The notes beneath the pieces are model-generated. The model made no database searches and was not told the origin of the DNA. It saw only the letters and a program-made list of their open reading frames with translations. Below are positions 28,430 through 38,991 of a DNA stretch of 64,000 nt, one piece after another (position 1 is the first letter of the stretch; each line of letters starts with the position of its first letter). The DNA comes from an uncultured Oleiphilaceae bacterium. GTDB lineage: Bacteria > Pseudomonadota > Gammaproteobacteria > Pseudomonadales > Oleiphilaceae. A program made the position numbers and the translations under genes. Location of the stretch: assembly GCA_913060665.1 (NCBI GenBank), contig CAJXUY010000021.1:1-64000 (forward strand), written 5' to 3'.

Positions 28430-30961
28430 GTGCTGCCTATTGCCCACTTTTTACCCCAAGTGCTTGAATGTCTGTCAAACAATAATAACCTGGTATTGCA
28501 AGCGGAGCCCGGTGCCGGAAAGTCAACGGCGCTGCCATTAAGCCTGATCGATGCAGAATGGTTAGGTAACAAGAAAATTGTAATGCTCGAGCCTCGGCGA
28601 GTGGCGGCTAAATCAATTGCTCATTATTTATCGAAACAACTAGGTGAAAACGTTGGAGAGCGGGTTGGTTATCAGGTAAAAAATGATAGAAAACTCTCTG
28701 GTAGTACGAAGTTAGAAATCGTAACGGAGGGTATTTTAACCCGAAGACTTCAAAGTGACCCTGAATTATCAGAGGTTGCGCTTATTATTTTTGATGAACT
28801 GCATGAACGCTCAATTCATACTGATTTGGCATTGATGTTAGCGCTGGAAGTTCAGCAGACTATTCGTGAAGATTTAAAATTGTTAGCAATGTCTGCAACG
28901 ATTGATACCGATCTTATTTCAGCTTACTTAGATAATGCACCTGTTATTAAGTGCCCCGGTCGTACTTATCCGGTAAGCGTTAGCTATACTCAAAATGAAA
29001 ACTATCACAACGCCAAACGTTATCTAAGCTCACAGGTTACACAGGCATTATCATCCGTATTGAGTGTTGAGAATAAAGGTGACACGTTAGTTTTTTTGCC
29101 GGGTCAAGCTGATATAAAAAGATCTTTATCAGAAGCAGAGAAGGCGTTTAAAGGTCTATCCGATATGATCTTTTTGCCGCTATATGGTGGTCTATCTATA
29201 GATCAGCAAGAGAAGGCGTTGCTACCCGACCCAAAGGGTAAACGGCGAGTTATTTTCACCACCAATATAGCAGAGACCAGCTTAACCATAGAGGGGGTCA
29301 CCTGTGTTATTGATAGTGGCTTAGAGAAAAATTTAATTTATGACCCTATCAGTGGTATGACCCGGCTGGACACCGCGTATATATCCAAAGCATCGGCAGA
29401 ACAGCGTAAAGGGCGAGCAGGGCGAATTCAAAAGGGTACGTGTATCCGCTTATGGAGCGAGTCGAGACATCACGCGCTTAGAGATTATCAAGGCGAAGAA
29501 ATTCTATCTGCGGACCTTGGGAACCTGGTGCTTGATTTAATGATTTGGGGTCTTTCGGATTTTGAGTCTATTAACTGGTTAACGTCACCGCCCCCAGCGC
29601 ACTTTCAATCAGCTAAACAGCTGTTAGTATCATTGGGGTTAGCGAATGACTCTGGTCAAGTAACAACACTCGGTACCCACGCGTCAAAGCTATCACTTCA
29701 TCCAAGGTTAGCGGCCATGTTGTTGCACGCCAGTGACCCTTTAGAAAAGGAAATAGCCTGTGAGTTAGCGGCTTTGCTATCGGAGAGTGACATTTTTTAT
29801 GCACGGCGGGGCGTCGATATTATTGAACGTCTTATTGCGATACAAGATTACAAAACAAACAAAAGCTCTGCGCTTCAGTCTTGGCCTCTAAAAGCTGCGG
29901 TGGTTGAACAGGTATTAAAGGCGACTCGGTCGTTAAAAAACAGCCTGTCCATTTCAACAACGCTAACCGTATTTTCGCTTATACACTTGCAAGAATATGT
30001 CGGTAAACTTCTTTTAATCGCGTACCCTGATCGCCTTGCCAAAAGGCGTTCAGTTAATGGTGGTCGTTATCAGTTAGCGAATGGAAAAGGTGCCATGCTA
30101 TATGATGAAGATTCGCTTTTTGGAGCTGAATGGTTAGTGGTAAGTGACTGTAATGCTCAAAAAAAAGAGGGGCATATTTTTGGCGCAGCAGTGATCGGGT
30201 TAGGTGATATACATGACTATATCGGTCATTTGATTGACGAAGAGTATAAGTATCAGCTAGATGATAAAAAACAGAGTATTGTAGGAAGGAAGGTATCTTC
30301 ATATCGTGCGATTACGCTAACATCTCAACCTTTAGCCAATATACCTTCAGCAGAGTTTCAAAAATGCCTCAAAAGCTTGTTGGCGTCAGAGGGACTTAAT
30401 CTGCTTAACTGGACTGCCAAATGTGAAGAGTGGCTTGCCAGAGCTGAATGGCTAGGAAACGTTATAGACAATTTTCCCAGGCTATCGCTACAAACCCTGG
30501 CCCAAACCACAGATCATTGGTTATTACCTTACTTATCAAATGTTACAAGCTTGACCCAGCTTAAGCGCGTCAACCTGTATGACTTGATGATAGGTACGCT
30601 AACCTGGGATCAACAACAACTCTTAGAGCGGGAAGCTCCGACGGTATATATGACCCCGAGTGACAAAAAAATCACCATTGTTTATGACAAGCACCAAGGC
30701 CCCACGGTTTCTGTAAGGCTTCAAGAGATGTTCGGCGAGATCACATCACCCAAAATCGGCAATAATACAGTCCCTTTGAGATTTGAACTGCTTTCACCTG
30801 CGCAGAGGCCGATTCAAACGACGAGTGATTTGGAAAACTTCTGGAATACTTCTTATTTTGATGTTGCTAAAGAAATGCGAGGCAAATACCCTCGTCACAG
30901 ATGGCCTGAGAAGCCTCTATTAGAGAAAGCTGGTCATTCTATCAAGCATAGGCGTCGATAA
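28430..30961 (+). CDS. hrpB: ATP-dependent helicase HrpB
   Basis: GTG start; Walker A 'QAEPGAGKSTALP', DEXH 'DELHERS', 'RKGRAGRIQKG', 843 aa with HrpB C-terminal domain ('PRHRWPEKP'). Confidence 0.95.
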   Translation: MLPIAHFLPQVLECLSNNNNLVLQAEPGAGKSTALPLSLIDAEWLGNKKIVMLEPRRVAAKSIAHYLSKQLGENVGERVGYQVKNDRKLSGSTKLEIVTEGILTRRLQSDPELSEVALIIFDELHERSIHTDLALMLALEVQQTIREDLKLLAMSATIDTDLISAYLDNAPVIKCPGRTYPVSVSYTQNENYHNAKRYLSSQVTQALSSVLSVENKGDTLVFLPGQADIKRSLSEAEKAFKGLSDMIFLPLYGGLSIDQQEKALLPDPKGKRRVIFTTNIAETSLTIEGVTCVIDSGLEKNLIYDPISGMTRLDTAYISKASAEQRKGRAGRIQKGTCIRLWSESRHHALRDYQGEEILSADLGNLVLDLMIWGLSDFESINWLTSPPPAHFQSAKQLLVSLGLANDSGQVTTLGTHASKLSLHPRLAAMLLHASDPLEKEIACELAALLSESDIFYARRGVDIIERLIAIQDYKTNKSSALQSWPLKAAVVEQVLKATRSLKNSLSISTTLTVFSLIHLQEYVGKLLLIAYPDRLAKRRSVNGGRYQLANGKGAMLYDEDSLFGAEWLVVSDCNAQKKEGHIFGAAVIGLGDIHDYIGHLIDEEYKYQLDDKKQSIVGRKVSSYRAITLTSQPLANIPSAEFQKCLKSLLASEGLNLLNWTAKCEEWLARAEWLGNVIDNFPRLSLQTLAQTTDHWLLPYLSNVTSLTQLKRVNLYDLMIGTLTWDQQQLLEREAPTVYMTPSDKKITIVYDKHQGPTVSVRLQEMFGEITSPKIGNNTVPLRFELLSPAQRPIQTTSDLENFWNTSYFDVAKEMRGKYPRHRWPEKPLLEKAGHSIKHRRR

Positions 30962-30998
30962 TAAGCGGTTAGTGGACTATGGGTGATTGCTGGTTAGT

Positions 30999-31715
30999 TT
31001 ACTGCACATCAGTACTTTTTATATTAATCTCATAACGTTCGCCATCAGACTCTATTTGAATCAGTTTCACTAAAAGATAGTCCCACTGTTTGGCGAACCA
31101 CAAGGTGCTATCACGTTTATCTGATTCGGAGCGTATTTTTTTAACGACGACCGCGAAGACTTCCCCTAGCTCAGTTTGTATGATTTCCTCGCCTTGAATG
31201 GAAAAATGAAACTCTTTTAGGTGGCCGCCGTCTGCTACGTGATAAACAAGGTCTTGCTTACCTTCCATTAAATCTAGTTTTATTTGTAGTTGATACCCGA
31301 GTTTATCGATTGCATTGTCCGGTATAGCCATTGACCAAGGTATGCCCTGTACATCATTCAATACGGTGTGTTCTTTCCAGTTAAATTCCAATGTTGCTTT
31401 ACGATTACTGACCGCCCAGCCTGTGCGTTTATAGTGGTAAGTAATAGGGACCACTCTTCCATTGTTCCACTGGAAATAAACGGATTCATTAACGTCAGCA
31501 AAAAATGAATCAACGTTAAACTGATAGCGCCAAATGTTATGTGACAGCTGAACGAGTGTGTGATTTGCGGTGCCACTGATAGGGATGCCGTTTTTAAAGG
31601 TGGCGCTGTATTCCGCTACACTGGGTTTTAGTTCAAATGAAGATAGATTGGCTGAGCCGAGCAATAGCCATACTAGGAAGCCGTACTTAAGGTCTGAAAA
31701 AAGTAAACGTCTCAT
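30999..31715 (-). CDS. DUF3108 domain-containing exported protein
   Basis: Signal peptide; 'VAEYSATFKNGIPISGTANHTL...'; position downstream of purN fits known synteny. Confidence 0.8.
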   Translation of the reverse strand: MRRLLFSDLKYGFLVWLLLGSANLSSFELKPSVAEYSATFKNGIPISGTANHTLVQLSHNIWRYQFNVDSFFADVNESVYFQWNNGRVVPITYHYKRTGWAVSNRKATLEFNWKEHTVLNDVQGIPWSMAIPDNAIDKLGYQLQIKLDLMEGKQDLVYHVADGGHLKEFHFSIQGEEIIQTELGEVFAVVVKKIRSESDKRDSTLWFAKQWDYLLVKLIQIESDGERYEINIKSTDVQ

Positions 31716-31972
31716 TCTGCGCTCATTGACGGTATCCGTTTTCGATATCCGCGCCTTATAGGTGAGATGTACCTGAGTATTAGTTGTACGCGTTCAACTT
31801 AATCGTTTTTAGCGCTCGCTTCAAGGGAGTCACAAATAGAACCGCTAAAAAACGGTTATTTTTGGCGCGTAGGGAATGGTGTATGCATGTGGTGAAGGGG
31901 TAAACGATGACCTCTAAAAAAACAGTTCTTCAGAGACCATCGTATTTGAGTACAGATAAATGCACACTAAAA

Positions 31973-32638
31973 CTAGCTACAGGCACCATCTAGGTGTTGT
32001 TTGCCGCTTTCAGGTAATGTGTTTTGATCAAGAATCGCTTGGTTCGCGCTCATTTTTAATCGACCTTCGGCAAACCATTTAATGGCTCTAGGGTAGATTT
32101 GGTGTTCTTGAATGAGAACTTTTCCTGCCAGTGACTCTGCTGATTCACCATCACTGATTGGCACTTTAGCTTGAAGCACATTCGGGCCACCATCAAGCTC
32201 CTCAGTGACAAAGTGGACGGTCACGCCATGTTCAGGCTCGCGATCATCTATTGCTCTCTGGTGAGTGTTCAGCCCACGATACTTAGGCAGTAATGATGGG
32301 TGAATATTAAGCATTCGTCCACTGTAATGCTTGACGAACTCAGGTGTTAGAATTCTCATGAAGCCTGCAAGCACCACTAGATCAGGTGAGTATTGATCAA
32401 TGGTCGCTTGAAGCGCATGGTCAAACTGCTCTCGGCTGTCATAGTTTTTATGAGAAACAACTTCAGTAACAAGGCCTGCATTTGCAGCCCTTGTTAATCC
32501 GAAGGCATTTTCTTTGTTACATATAACCGCTTTAATACTAGCCGGAATGATTCCGTTTTGAGTGGCATCTATTATGGCTTGTAGATTAGATCCGCTCCCG
32601 GAAATAAGAACAACTATCGAGATTTCCGGTTGACTCAT
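31973..32638 (-). CDS. purN: Phosphoribosylglycinamide formyltransferase
   Basis: 'VVLISGSGSNLQAIID', 'NIHPSLLPKYRGLNTHQRAI', 'HGVTVHFVTEELDGG'. Confidence 0.96.
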   Translation of the reverse strand: MSQPEISIVVLISGSGSNLQAIIDATQNGIIPASIKAVICNKENAFGLTRAANAGLVTEVVSHKNYDSREQFDHALQATIDQYSPDLVVLAGFMRILTPEFVKHYSGRMLNIHPSLLPKYRGLNTHQRAIDDREPEHGVTVHFVTEELDGGPNVLQAKVPISDGESAESLAGKVLIQEHQIYPRAIKWFAEGRLKMSANQAILDQNTLPESGKQHLDGACS

Positions 32639-33696
32639 TAAGCACTCAACCCTTTCAGTTCAACTTGTTCTTCATCTGCCTGCGCGGGGGCGATTGAACC
32701 GATAACCCATGGAGACTCACCTTCTGCTTCAAGCAAGGCGATAGCGGCGTCGGCGCTATTTGCAGGTACTACCAATACCATACCCACACCACAGTTTAAT
32801 GTGCGATACATTTCACGGGTTTCGACATTACCTTTCTCTTGTAACCATTTGAATACGGCGGGCATTTCCCAGCTAGTAGTATCGACGATGGCTTTTGTGC
32901 CTTCTGGCAATACACGAGGGATATTTTCAAGTAAACCACCGCCTGTAATATGAGACAGTGCATTTACCTGACTATTTTTTATCAATTTAAGCAGAGATTT
33001 CACGTAAATGCGTGTAGGCTCCATTAATGCGGTCGAAAGGGCTTTATCATCTACGACTTCGTTTAAGTCAGCTTTTGATACTTCTATAATCTTACGGATA
33101 AGAGAATAGCCATTAGAGTGAGGGCCTGATGATGGCAGTCCAATCAATGTGTCGCCAGCGGCAACCTTGCTACCATCTATTATTTCAGATTTTTCTGCGA
33201 TACCGACACAGAATCCAGCTAGGTCATAATCACCGCCTTCATACATGCCAGGCATTTCGGCTGTTTCACCACCGACTAATGATGCCCCTGCCAACTCACA
33301 GCCCGCACCTATGCCTTCAACGACTTGAGCAGCAACATCAACGTCTAGTTTTCCGGTTGCGTAGTAATCTAGAAAAAACAGTGGCTCTGCACCGGCAACG
33401 ATAAGATCGTTTACACACATAGCGACTAGATCAATACCAATAGTGTCGTGTTGTTTTAGATCCATTGCCAGGCGTAATTTGGTGCCTACACCGTCAGTGC
33501 CTGATATAAGAACAGGTTGTTTGTATCCTGTAGGTAGTTCGAAAAGAGCGCCAAAACCACCAAGCCCAGCCATTACTTCAGGGCGACGTGTTTTTTTAGC
33601 GACACCTTTAATGCGTTCAACCAGCGCGTTTCCGGCATCAATATCAACACCGGCATCTTTGTAGCTTATGGACTGAGTTTCTGGCTTATCTGTCAT
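32638..33696 (-). CDS. purM: Phosphoribosylformylglycinamidine cyclo-ligase
   Basis: '[20 protein letters not shown]', '[13 protein letters not shown]', '[13 protein letters not shown]'. Confidence 0.97.
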   Translation of the reverse strand: MTDKPETQSISYKDAGVDIDAGNALVERIKGVAKKTRRPEVMAGLGGFGALFELPTGYKQPVLISGTDGVGTKLRLAMDLKQHDTIGIDLVAMCVNDLIVAGAEPLFFLDYYATGKLDVDVAAQVVEGIGAGCELAGASLVGGETAEMPGMYEGGDYDLAGFCVGIAEKSEIIDGSKVAAGDTLIGLPSSGPHSNGYSLIRKIIEVSKADLNEVVDDKALSTALMEPTRIYVKSLLKLIKNSQVNALSHITGGGLLENIPRVLPEGTKAIVDTTSWEMPAVFKWLQEKGNVETREMYRTLNCGVGMVLVVPANSADAAIALLEAEGESPWVIGSIAPAQADEEQVELKGLSA

Positions 33697-33785
33697 CGGT
33701 TTCTCGGCTGTAGTGGTAGACTATGTTGTAAACATTGAATTAGGGCAAAAATTTGGCCAAATCTGAAAACGCGGTATTTTAGCAG

Positions 33786-35036
33786 GTGACGAATAGAACA
33801 GCCAACGTAGGAACAAATGTTTTATTGGTGTATTATCCTTATTCCATTGCTTTGTGCTTATTTACGGATACTGATTTGAAAACTATTTTTTACGAAAATC
33901 TAATAAAAACATTAGCTAAGCTGACTTTTATCACGTTTATTTTTTCTTTTTCAGGGTTGCTTTCCGCCGCGCAAATAAGTGGGCTATACCAATCAGATGT
34001 TTTAGTGAGTTCTCAAAGTACTGAAGAACGGCAAGAAGCGTTTAGTTTAGCGCTTAAAGAAGTGTTGGTAAGAGTTTCGGGTAAGTCTTCTGTATTAGAA
34101 AATGAGTCGCTAATGGGCGTAGCGAACCAACCAGACCAACTCGTTCAGAAGTTTAGTTATGAAAAAACTGAGGCTGACATTAGCCTTGTTGCGCTGATGA
34201 CGGAGGCAGTTGCGGATCAAGAAAGTAAAACGGACCGCGATAATTTTTACAGAATTAATGTCGTGTTTTCGCGTTTAGCGGTTAGTCAGGCATTAAAAAA
34301 ATATGGTGAACCTGTTTGGGGGAGTAATCGTCCTTCTGTTTTGATATGGCTTGCGTCAGATGACCAAGGTCGGCGCTCTGTGCTGAGTTCAGGTGCAGAA
34401 ACACCTATATCTCAGGCGATAAAAAGGGCTGCGAAAACGAGAGGTGTTCCTGTTTATTTGCCCGTAATGGACCTTGAGGACGAAGCCAATGTTAGCTCAT
34501 CAGATATATGGGGTCTGTTTATTGACTCACTGCATGATGCTTCTGCACGTTATGCAGCGGATTCTAGGGTGGTCGGGCGATTAAAGCAGGGTAATGGAAG
34601 TAACTGGTCGGGCCAATGGATATTTGAATTAAAAGGGTTTGTTTACCGTGGCGACATTGACGAGCAGACGCTTGATGAAAGTGCGATGTTAATGGTGGGG
34701 AGCATTGCTGAAATTCTTGCTGAGCGTTACGCCATATTGGGTGGTGAAAGCTCGCTTAATAGTAAGGTTGAGCTAGAGATTAGTGATATTAACACGATGG
34801 AAGACTATGTGGCTGCAACTCGATATATCAACTCGTTACCGCCTGTTAATAATGCTCAGTTGAATTGGGTTAAAGGCGAAAGGATTCGTTTTACGATTAG
34901 TTTGAATGGCTACCTTGAACAACTATTACAACATATCGAGTTGGATACAACGCTCTCAGAAGAGGTCTCGCAGTCGTTTAATGCAGATGATAGTGCGAAG
35001 CTTTACTATCGCTGGACGAAATTGAACGCTTTATAG
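33786..35036 (+). CDS. DUF2066 domain-containing exported protein (true start probably near 33876)
   Basis: Hydrophobic signal 'LTFITFIFSFSGLLSAAQISGLYQSDVLV' and family-typical 'ALKEVLVRVSGKSSV'. Confidence 0.85.
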   Translation: MTNRTANVGTNVLLVYYPYSIALCLFTDTDLKTIFYENLIKTLAKLTFITFIFSFSGLLSAAQISGLYQSDVLVSSQSTEERQEAFSLALKEVLVRVSGKSSVLENESLMGVANQPDQLVQKFSYEKTEADISLVALMTEAVADQESKTDRDNFYRINVVFSRLAVSQALKKYGEPVWGSNRPSVLIWLASDDQGRRSVLSSGAETPISQAIKRAAKTRGVPVYLPVMDLEDEANVSSSDIWGLFIDSLHDASARYAADSRVVGRLKQGNGSNWSGQWIFELKGFVYRGDIDEQTLDESAMLMVGSIAEILAERYAILGGESSLNSKVELEISDINTMEDYVAATRYINSLPPVNNAQLNWVKGERIRFTISLNGYLEQLLQHIELDTTLSEEVSQSFNADDSAKLYYRWTKLNAL

Positions 35037-35076
35037 ACGTACGAACAGGGAATTCATACACCGGAATGTTTTATAT

Positions 35077-35643
35077 ATGTTCTTAGAATGGCGCCATATT
35101 CCAAATCTGTTAACATTTTTACGGATCGTGCTGGTGATTCCTTTTGCTGCATGCCTCTATTTTGAATACTTCAAACAAGCGTTGATCCTATTCTTTATTG
35201 CGGGGTTATCTGATGGAGTAGATGGTTTTCTTGCAAGGCACTTTCATTGGAAGTCTCGTTTAGGTGAGATAGCAGACCCGTTGGCCGATAAGCTTTTATT
35301 AGTTACCGCTTATGTGGTGCTGACTATTACCGGGCAATTACCGGTTTGGTTAACGGTGTTGGTATTTGCAAGAGATATTATAATCGTAACCAGTGCGCTG
35401 ATTTATCACTACTGGATTGGCGCCTATGAAATGAAGCCTTCAATGTTAGGTAAACTTAATACGTTTGTTCAGATTGTTTACGTGCTCATTGTGGTCGTTT
35501 CATTATCGGGTATTAGTATGCCTATAGTGGTTCTAAATTACGGTGTTTGGGGGGTCGCAGCGCTTGCAGTGTTAAGCTGTGCTCAATATGCCTTTGTGTG
35601 GGGTCGGAAAGCCTATATTCACCGTAAATCTATTAAGGCTTGA
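35077..35643 (+). CDS. CDP-alcohol phosphatidyltransferase family protein
   Basis: Motif 'DGVDGFLARHFHWKSRLGEIADPLADK' (D-G-x2-A-R-like CDP-OH PT motif). Confidence 0.9.
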   Translation: MFLEWRHIPNLLTFLRIVLVIPFAACLYFEYFKQALILFFIAGLSDGVDGFLARHFHWKSRLGEIADPLADKLLLVTAYVVLTITGQLPVWLTVLVFARDIIIVTSALIYHYWIGAYEMKPSMLGKLNTFVQIVYVLIVVVSLSGISMPIVVLNYGVWGVAALAVLSCAQYAFVWGRKAYIHRKSIKA

Positions 35644-36366
35644 TTGTTTTTTATGAAAAGTACTGTTCAGGCTGGTAATCCTCAGCAACTGACTTTGTCT
35701 GTCAAGCTTCGCCAAGATGCTTCGTTTGAAAATTTTTTGGGTGCTGCCAATAAGAAAAATAGTGAAATTCTGAAACATGCGCTTAATTCAGGCGAACTGT
35801 TTGTTTACCTATGTGGTGAGCAATCGAGCGGTAAAACGCACTTATTGAATGCGTCCTGTAATGCTCTCGAAGCGCAGAACAAACGAGTTATGTTTTTTTC
35901 TTTAAAAGATATTGGTGCGTTTGATAAGCAACTTTTTGATGGGCTGGAATCTTTTGATGCGGTCATGCTTGATGATATCGATTTATTGTTTGATGATGCA
36001 GATAGTGAAGAGGCCTTGTTTGACCTCTATAACCGCTTACGTTCAAACGGTAAAATGTTAACGGTGACGGCATCTAAACCGATTGCAAACCAAACTTTAG
36101 CGCTGGCTGATTTAAAGTCAAGGCTAAGTGCGGGCTTGCTGCTTCAATTGTTTAGACTTACTGATGAAGAAAAAGAAGAAGCGCTTAAATCTAAGGCTAA
36201 AGACAAAGGTTTGTGGTTAGGTGATGATACGGCTGCTTATATCATGAAGCGCAGTGACCGTAGTCTTGATGAGTTATTTGGGTTGTTAGATCAGCTTGAT
36301 GATGCCTCATTGAGTGCGCAGCGCAGGCTTACGATTCCATTTGTGAAATCTGTTCTGGGTTGGTAA
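35644..36366 (+). CDS. hda: DnaA regulatory inactivator Hda; start probably 35653
   Basis: 'QLTLSVKLRQDASFENFLGAAN...VYLCGEQSSGKTHLLNA...MLDDIDLL'. Confidence 0.92.
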   Translation: MFFMKSTVQAGNPQQLTLSVKLRQDASFENFLGAANKKNSEILKHALNSGELFVYLCGEQSSGKTHLLNASCNALEAQNKRVMFFSLKDIGAFDKQLFDGLESFDAVMLDDIDLLFDDADSEEALFDLYNRLRSNGKMLTVTASKPIANQTLALADLKSRLSAGLLLQLFRLTDEEKEEALKSKAKDKGLWLGDDTAAYIMKRSDRSLDELFGLLDQLDDASLSAQRRLTIPFVKSVLGW

Positions 36367-36497
36367 TGGTAAAATAACCAGAGTAAGTAATAGAAAAAAA
36401 TTGTGACAAATCACGAACAACTTGATTAAAATATAGTCGGCAAAAAGGATGTGACATTCGAACGCCGATAATAAGAATTATACAACCTGGGGGAAAC

Positions 36498-37289
36498 ATG
36501 AAGCGTGTCATATTTAATTTAAAGGGCGGAGTAGGTAAGTCGAGTATTACCTCCAATCTGGCTGCTATCAGTGCCGCTGAGGGCTTGAGAACGCTGGTTG
36601 TCGATCTGGACCCTCAGGGGAATTCAAGCCAGTATTTGTTGGGTAAGCCAACGGCTGAGCTGAAAGATACGATCGGTGATATGTTTGAGCAGACGGTGGC
36701 GTTTAATATCTTCAATAAAAAACCTGAAGATTTTGTTCATGCTACTCCGTTTAACGGTCTTTATGTTCTGCCTTCGAGCCCTGAGTTGGATTATCTAGAG
36801 CGAAAACTTGAAGCGAAGCATAAAATCTACAAATTAAGAGATGCGCTAAACAAGTTAGGCGAGACATTTGACCGCATCTATATCGATACGGCACCTGCGC
36901 TTAATTTTTATACTCGGTCAGCACTCATTGCAGCAGACCGCTGCCTGATTCCGTTTGACTGTGATGACTTTTCGCGTCAAGCGCTTTACCAGATATTAGG
37001 CGAGATTCAGGACTTACAAGAGGATCATAATCAAGGCCTTAGCGTTGAAGGTATTATAGCCAATCAATTCCTACCCAGAGCGAGCCTACCTCGTCAGCTA
37101 ATTAACGAGTTGTTAGAAGAGCAATTGCCCGTATTGCCCGTGAGACTGTCTTCATCAGTTAAGATGAAAGAGTCTCATCAGGCAAAGAGCCCGCTAATCC
37201 ACTTTGCACCCAAGCATGCACTGACTAAACAGTTTGTTGATTTACATAAGGTCTTAAATGGCGAAAAGGTCGCGCTAGAAGCACTTTAG
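36498..37289 (+). CDS. ParA-family ATPase
   Basis: Deviant Walker A 'NLKGGVGKSSITSNLA', 'VVDLDPQGNSS', 'YIDTAPALNFYTRSALIAAD'. Confidence 0.92.
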   Translation: MKRVIFNLKGGVGKSSITSNLAAISAAEGLRTLVVDLDPQGNSSQYLLGKPTAELKDTIGDMFEQTVAFNIFNKKPEDFVHATPFNGLYVLPSSPELDYLERKLEAKHKIYKLRDALNKLGETFDRIYIDTAPALNFYTRSALIAADRCLIPFDCDDFSRQALYQILGEIQDLQEDHNQGLSVEGIIANQFLPRASLPRQLINELLEEQLPVLPVRLSSSVKMKESHQAKSPLIHFAPKHALTKQFVDLHKVLNGEKVALEAL

Positions 37290-37350
37290 ATCAAAGCATG
37301 CTCGCGGTAGATGGTTAGTGAGCAGTTTTGTTATTCCCGTAACCTATGTA

Positions 37351-37382
37351 GTCATCCCGGGAGTCCATGTGGGCTCCCGGAA
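37351..37382. repeat. REP-like intergenic palindrome
   Basis: CCGGGAGTCC-ATGT-GGGCTCCCGG 10-bp stem in a 'GTCATCCCGGGAG...CTCCCGGAA' context. Confidence 0.5.
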
Positions 37383-37448
37383 TGGTATTAGGGAAAGTAG
37401 AGATAACGGTGGTTTCACCCTGAATACTCGTTACGTCTACTCGTAAAT

Positions 37449-38507
37449 TTACCCTTTTATACCACTCATTAATCGTCCTATTGCAATCCCAAGGCTTTCA
37501 GAACGTTCAGGGTTGCGGAATTGATTCATCACTTCAGGGCGCATATCAGGCACAAACATTAGGTCAGATAACTGCTGATTAAATAGCGTTGTTCCGTCAG
37601 GAATTTGTGATAATTTGTCGAGATATTGCTTCATCAGCTCTTTCTGCTTTAAATGTGTCCAGCAAGTGAGTCCAATGCTTTGGAGGAGGGTTGGGTTCTC
37701 CCCAAAGGGGGATGAAAGTACTAAGCTAATACTATCTGTGATCTGGTCACTTCTTTCTGCTTGAGCAAAGGCTCTTATCGCACTGTCATAAAAGCTAGCG
37801 GGCAGGGTGTCTGGGTGTGATTCTGATAATGCTTGGCATATACGGTTGGTGATGGCCGGTATGATGATAGCAGGTGCTTTTTTGTTTTGGATAAAACGAC
37901 ATAGTGCTTCGAACACTGGGGCGTCTACCCAGCTAATAGCATCGGTTAGAGTGGCGGCTATTTTGTCTTCTGATATTCGCTCGACCACATCTGCGAACCC
38001 CTGAAGGCCTAAGTTGCTCCAGGGTATGCCAGAATTTTTGCTTGATAAATAATCTTGTACCGGCTGATACCAGTTTGAAGGCGGCTCCGCTAGTATTTTA
38101 CTGACTTTGGCGTGTATAGCGGCCTTTTGCTCATCGTCCGGCTCGAATGTATAGACAGATGATTCGCTTCTGTTTGTTTGTTGAGATGAGGTGATTCCAA
38201 GTATGGCAAGCAGCTCTATAATTAATGCATCTCGCGCCTGTGGAATGATTAAGCCTTGCTCATCCAATGGGAGCTTAAAAAACCAGATGGTGTGTTGCTG
38301 GTCTTGGCTTGGGTTCCATACGATTAGTGCGAACTGTGCCTGGTAGTCGAGAGGCCAAGGATACACTGCTTGGCATGATTCAAACGATTCAAATTGCTCT
38401 TGAGTGATATTTCTAATACCTCTACCTATGTTAACCCAGCGGAACTTTAGCTTGGTTGATGCTAACAGTGAGTTTAAAGAAGTAGGGTATTCCATGGTTA
38501 TCCTCAA
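37449..38507 (-). CDS. DUF3549 family protein; start probably 38495
   Basis: 'RWVNIGRGIRNITQEQFESFE...YPWPLDYQAQFALIVW' typical of the family. Confidence 0.85.
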   Translation of the reverse strand: MRITMEYPTSLNSLLASTKLKFRWVNIGRGIRNITQEQFESFESCQAVYPWPLDYQAQFALIVWNPSQDQQHTIWFFKLPLDEQGLIIPQARDALIIELLAILGITSSQQTNRSESSVYTFEPDDEQKAAIHAKVSKILAEPPSNWYQPVQDYLSSKNSGIPWSNLGLQGFADVVERISEDKIAATLTDAISWVDAPVFEALCRFIQNKKAPAIIIPAITNRICQALSESHPDTLPASFYDSAIRAFAQAERSDQITDSISLVLSSPFGENPTLLQSIGLTCWTHLKQKELMKQYLDKLSQIPDGTTLFNQQLSDLMFVPDMRPEVMNQFRNPERSESLGIAIGRLMSGIKG

Positions 38508-38673
38508 TCGTCATTTTTAACAGGGTGGCTTGGTGGGCCATTCTAAAACCTTTATCATAAGGTTCAAAGTAAGAAATGACCTGTATTCGATAATCTAGCG
38601 CATACTATGTGGGTTTATCTATTCAAACTAGAAGATATTTACGAGGTTGGTAGGTGTATATTGAGGTTAGCAC

Positions 38674-38991
38674 ATGCATTCAGAGATAGCTGATCTGCTG
38701 TTGGAGATCGAGTCGGAACTAAGGCGGCTTGCTCTATGGTCACAAAAGCCGGTTACAACCGCACAACTGATGAGTACTGAACCATTTTGTATTGATACAA
38801 TGACGTTTCCAGAATGGGTTCAATTTGTTTTTATTACGCGACTGAACGTTATTGTAGAGCAAGGCGGTGAACTACCTAATGTGAGTGGCATTGCGCCGAT
38901 GGCAGAAGAATATTTTCGAGGGACGAGCATAAATGCTGAGGCGTTTATTGCAGCCATTCAAAAGTTTGATCAATTGGTTGGCTGCTGTTAA
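38674..38991 (+). CDS. YqcC family protein
   Basis: 105 aa; 'EPFCIDTMTFPEWVQFVFITRL...LPNVSGIAPMAEEYF'. Confidence 0.88.
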   Translation: MHSEIADLLLEIESELRRLALWSQKPVTTAQLMSTEPFCIDTMTFPEWVQFVFITRLNVIVEQGGELPNVSGIAPMAEEYFRGTSINAEAFIAAIQKFDQLVGCC

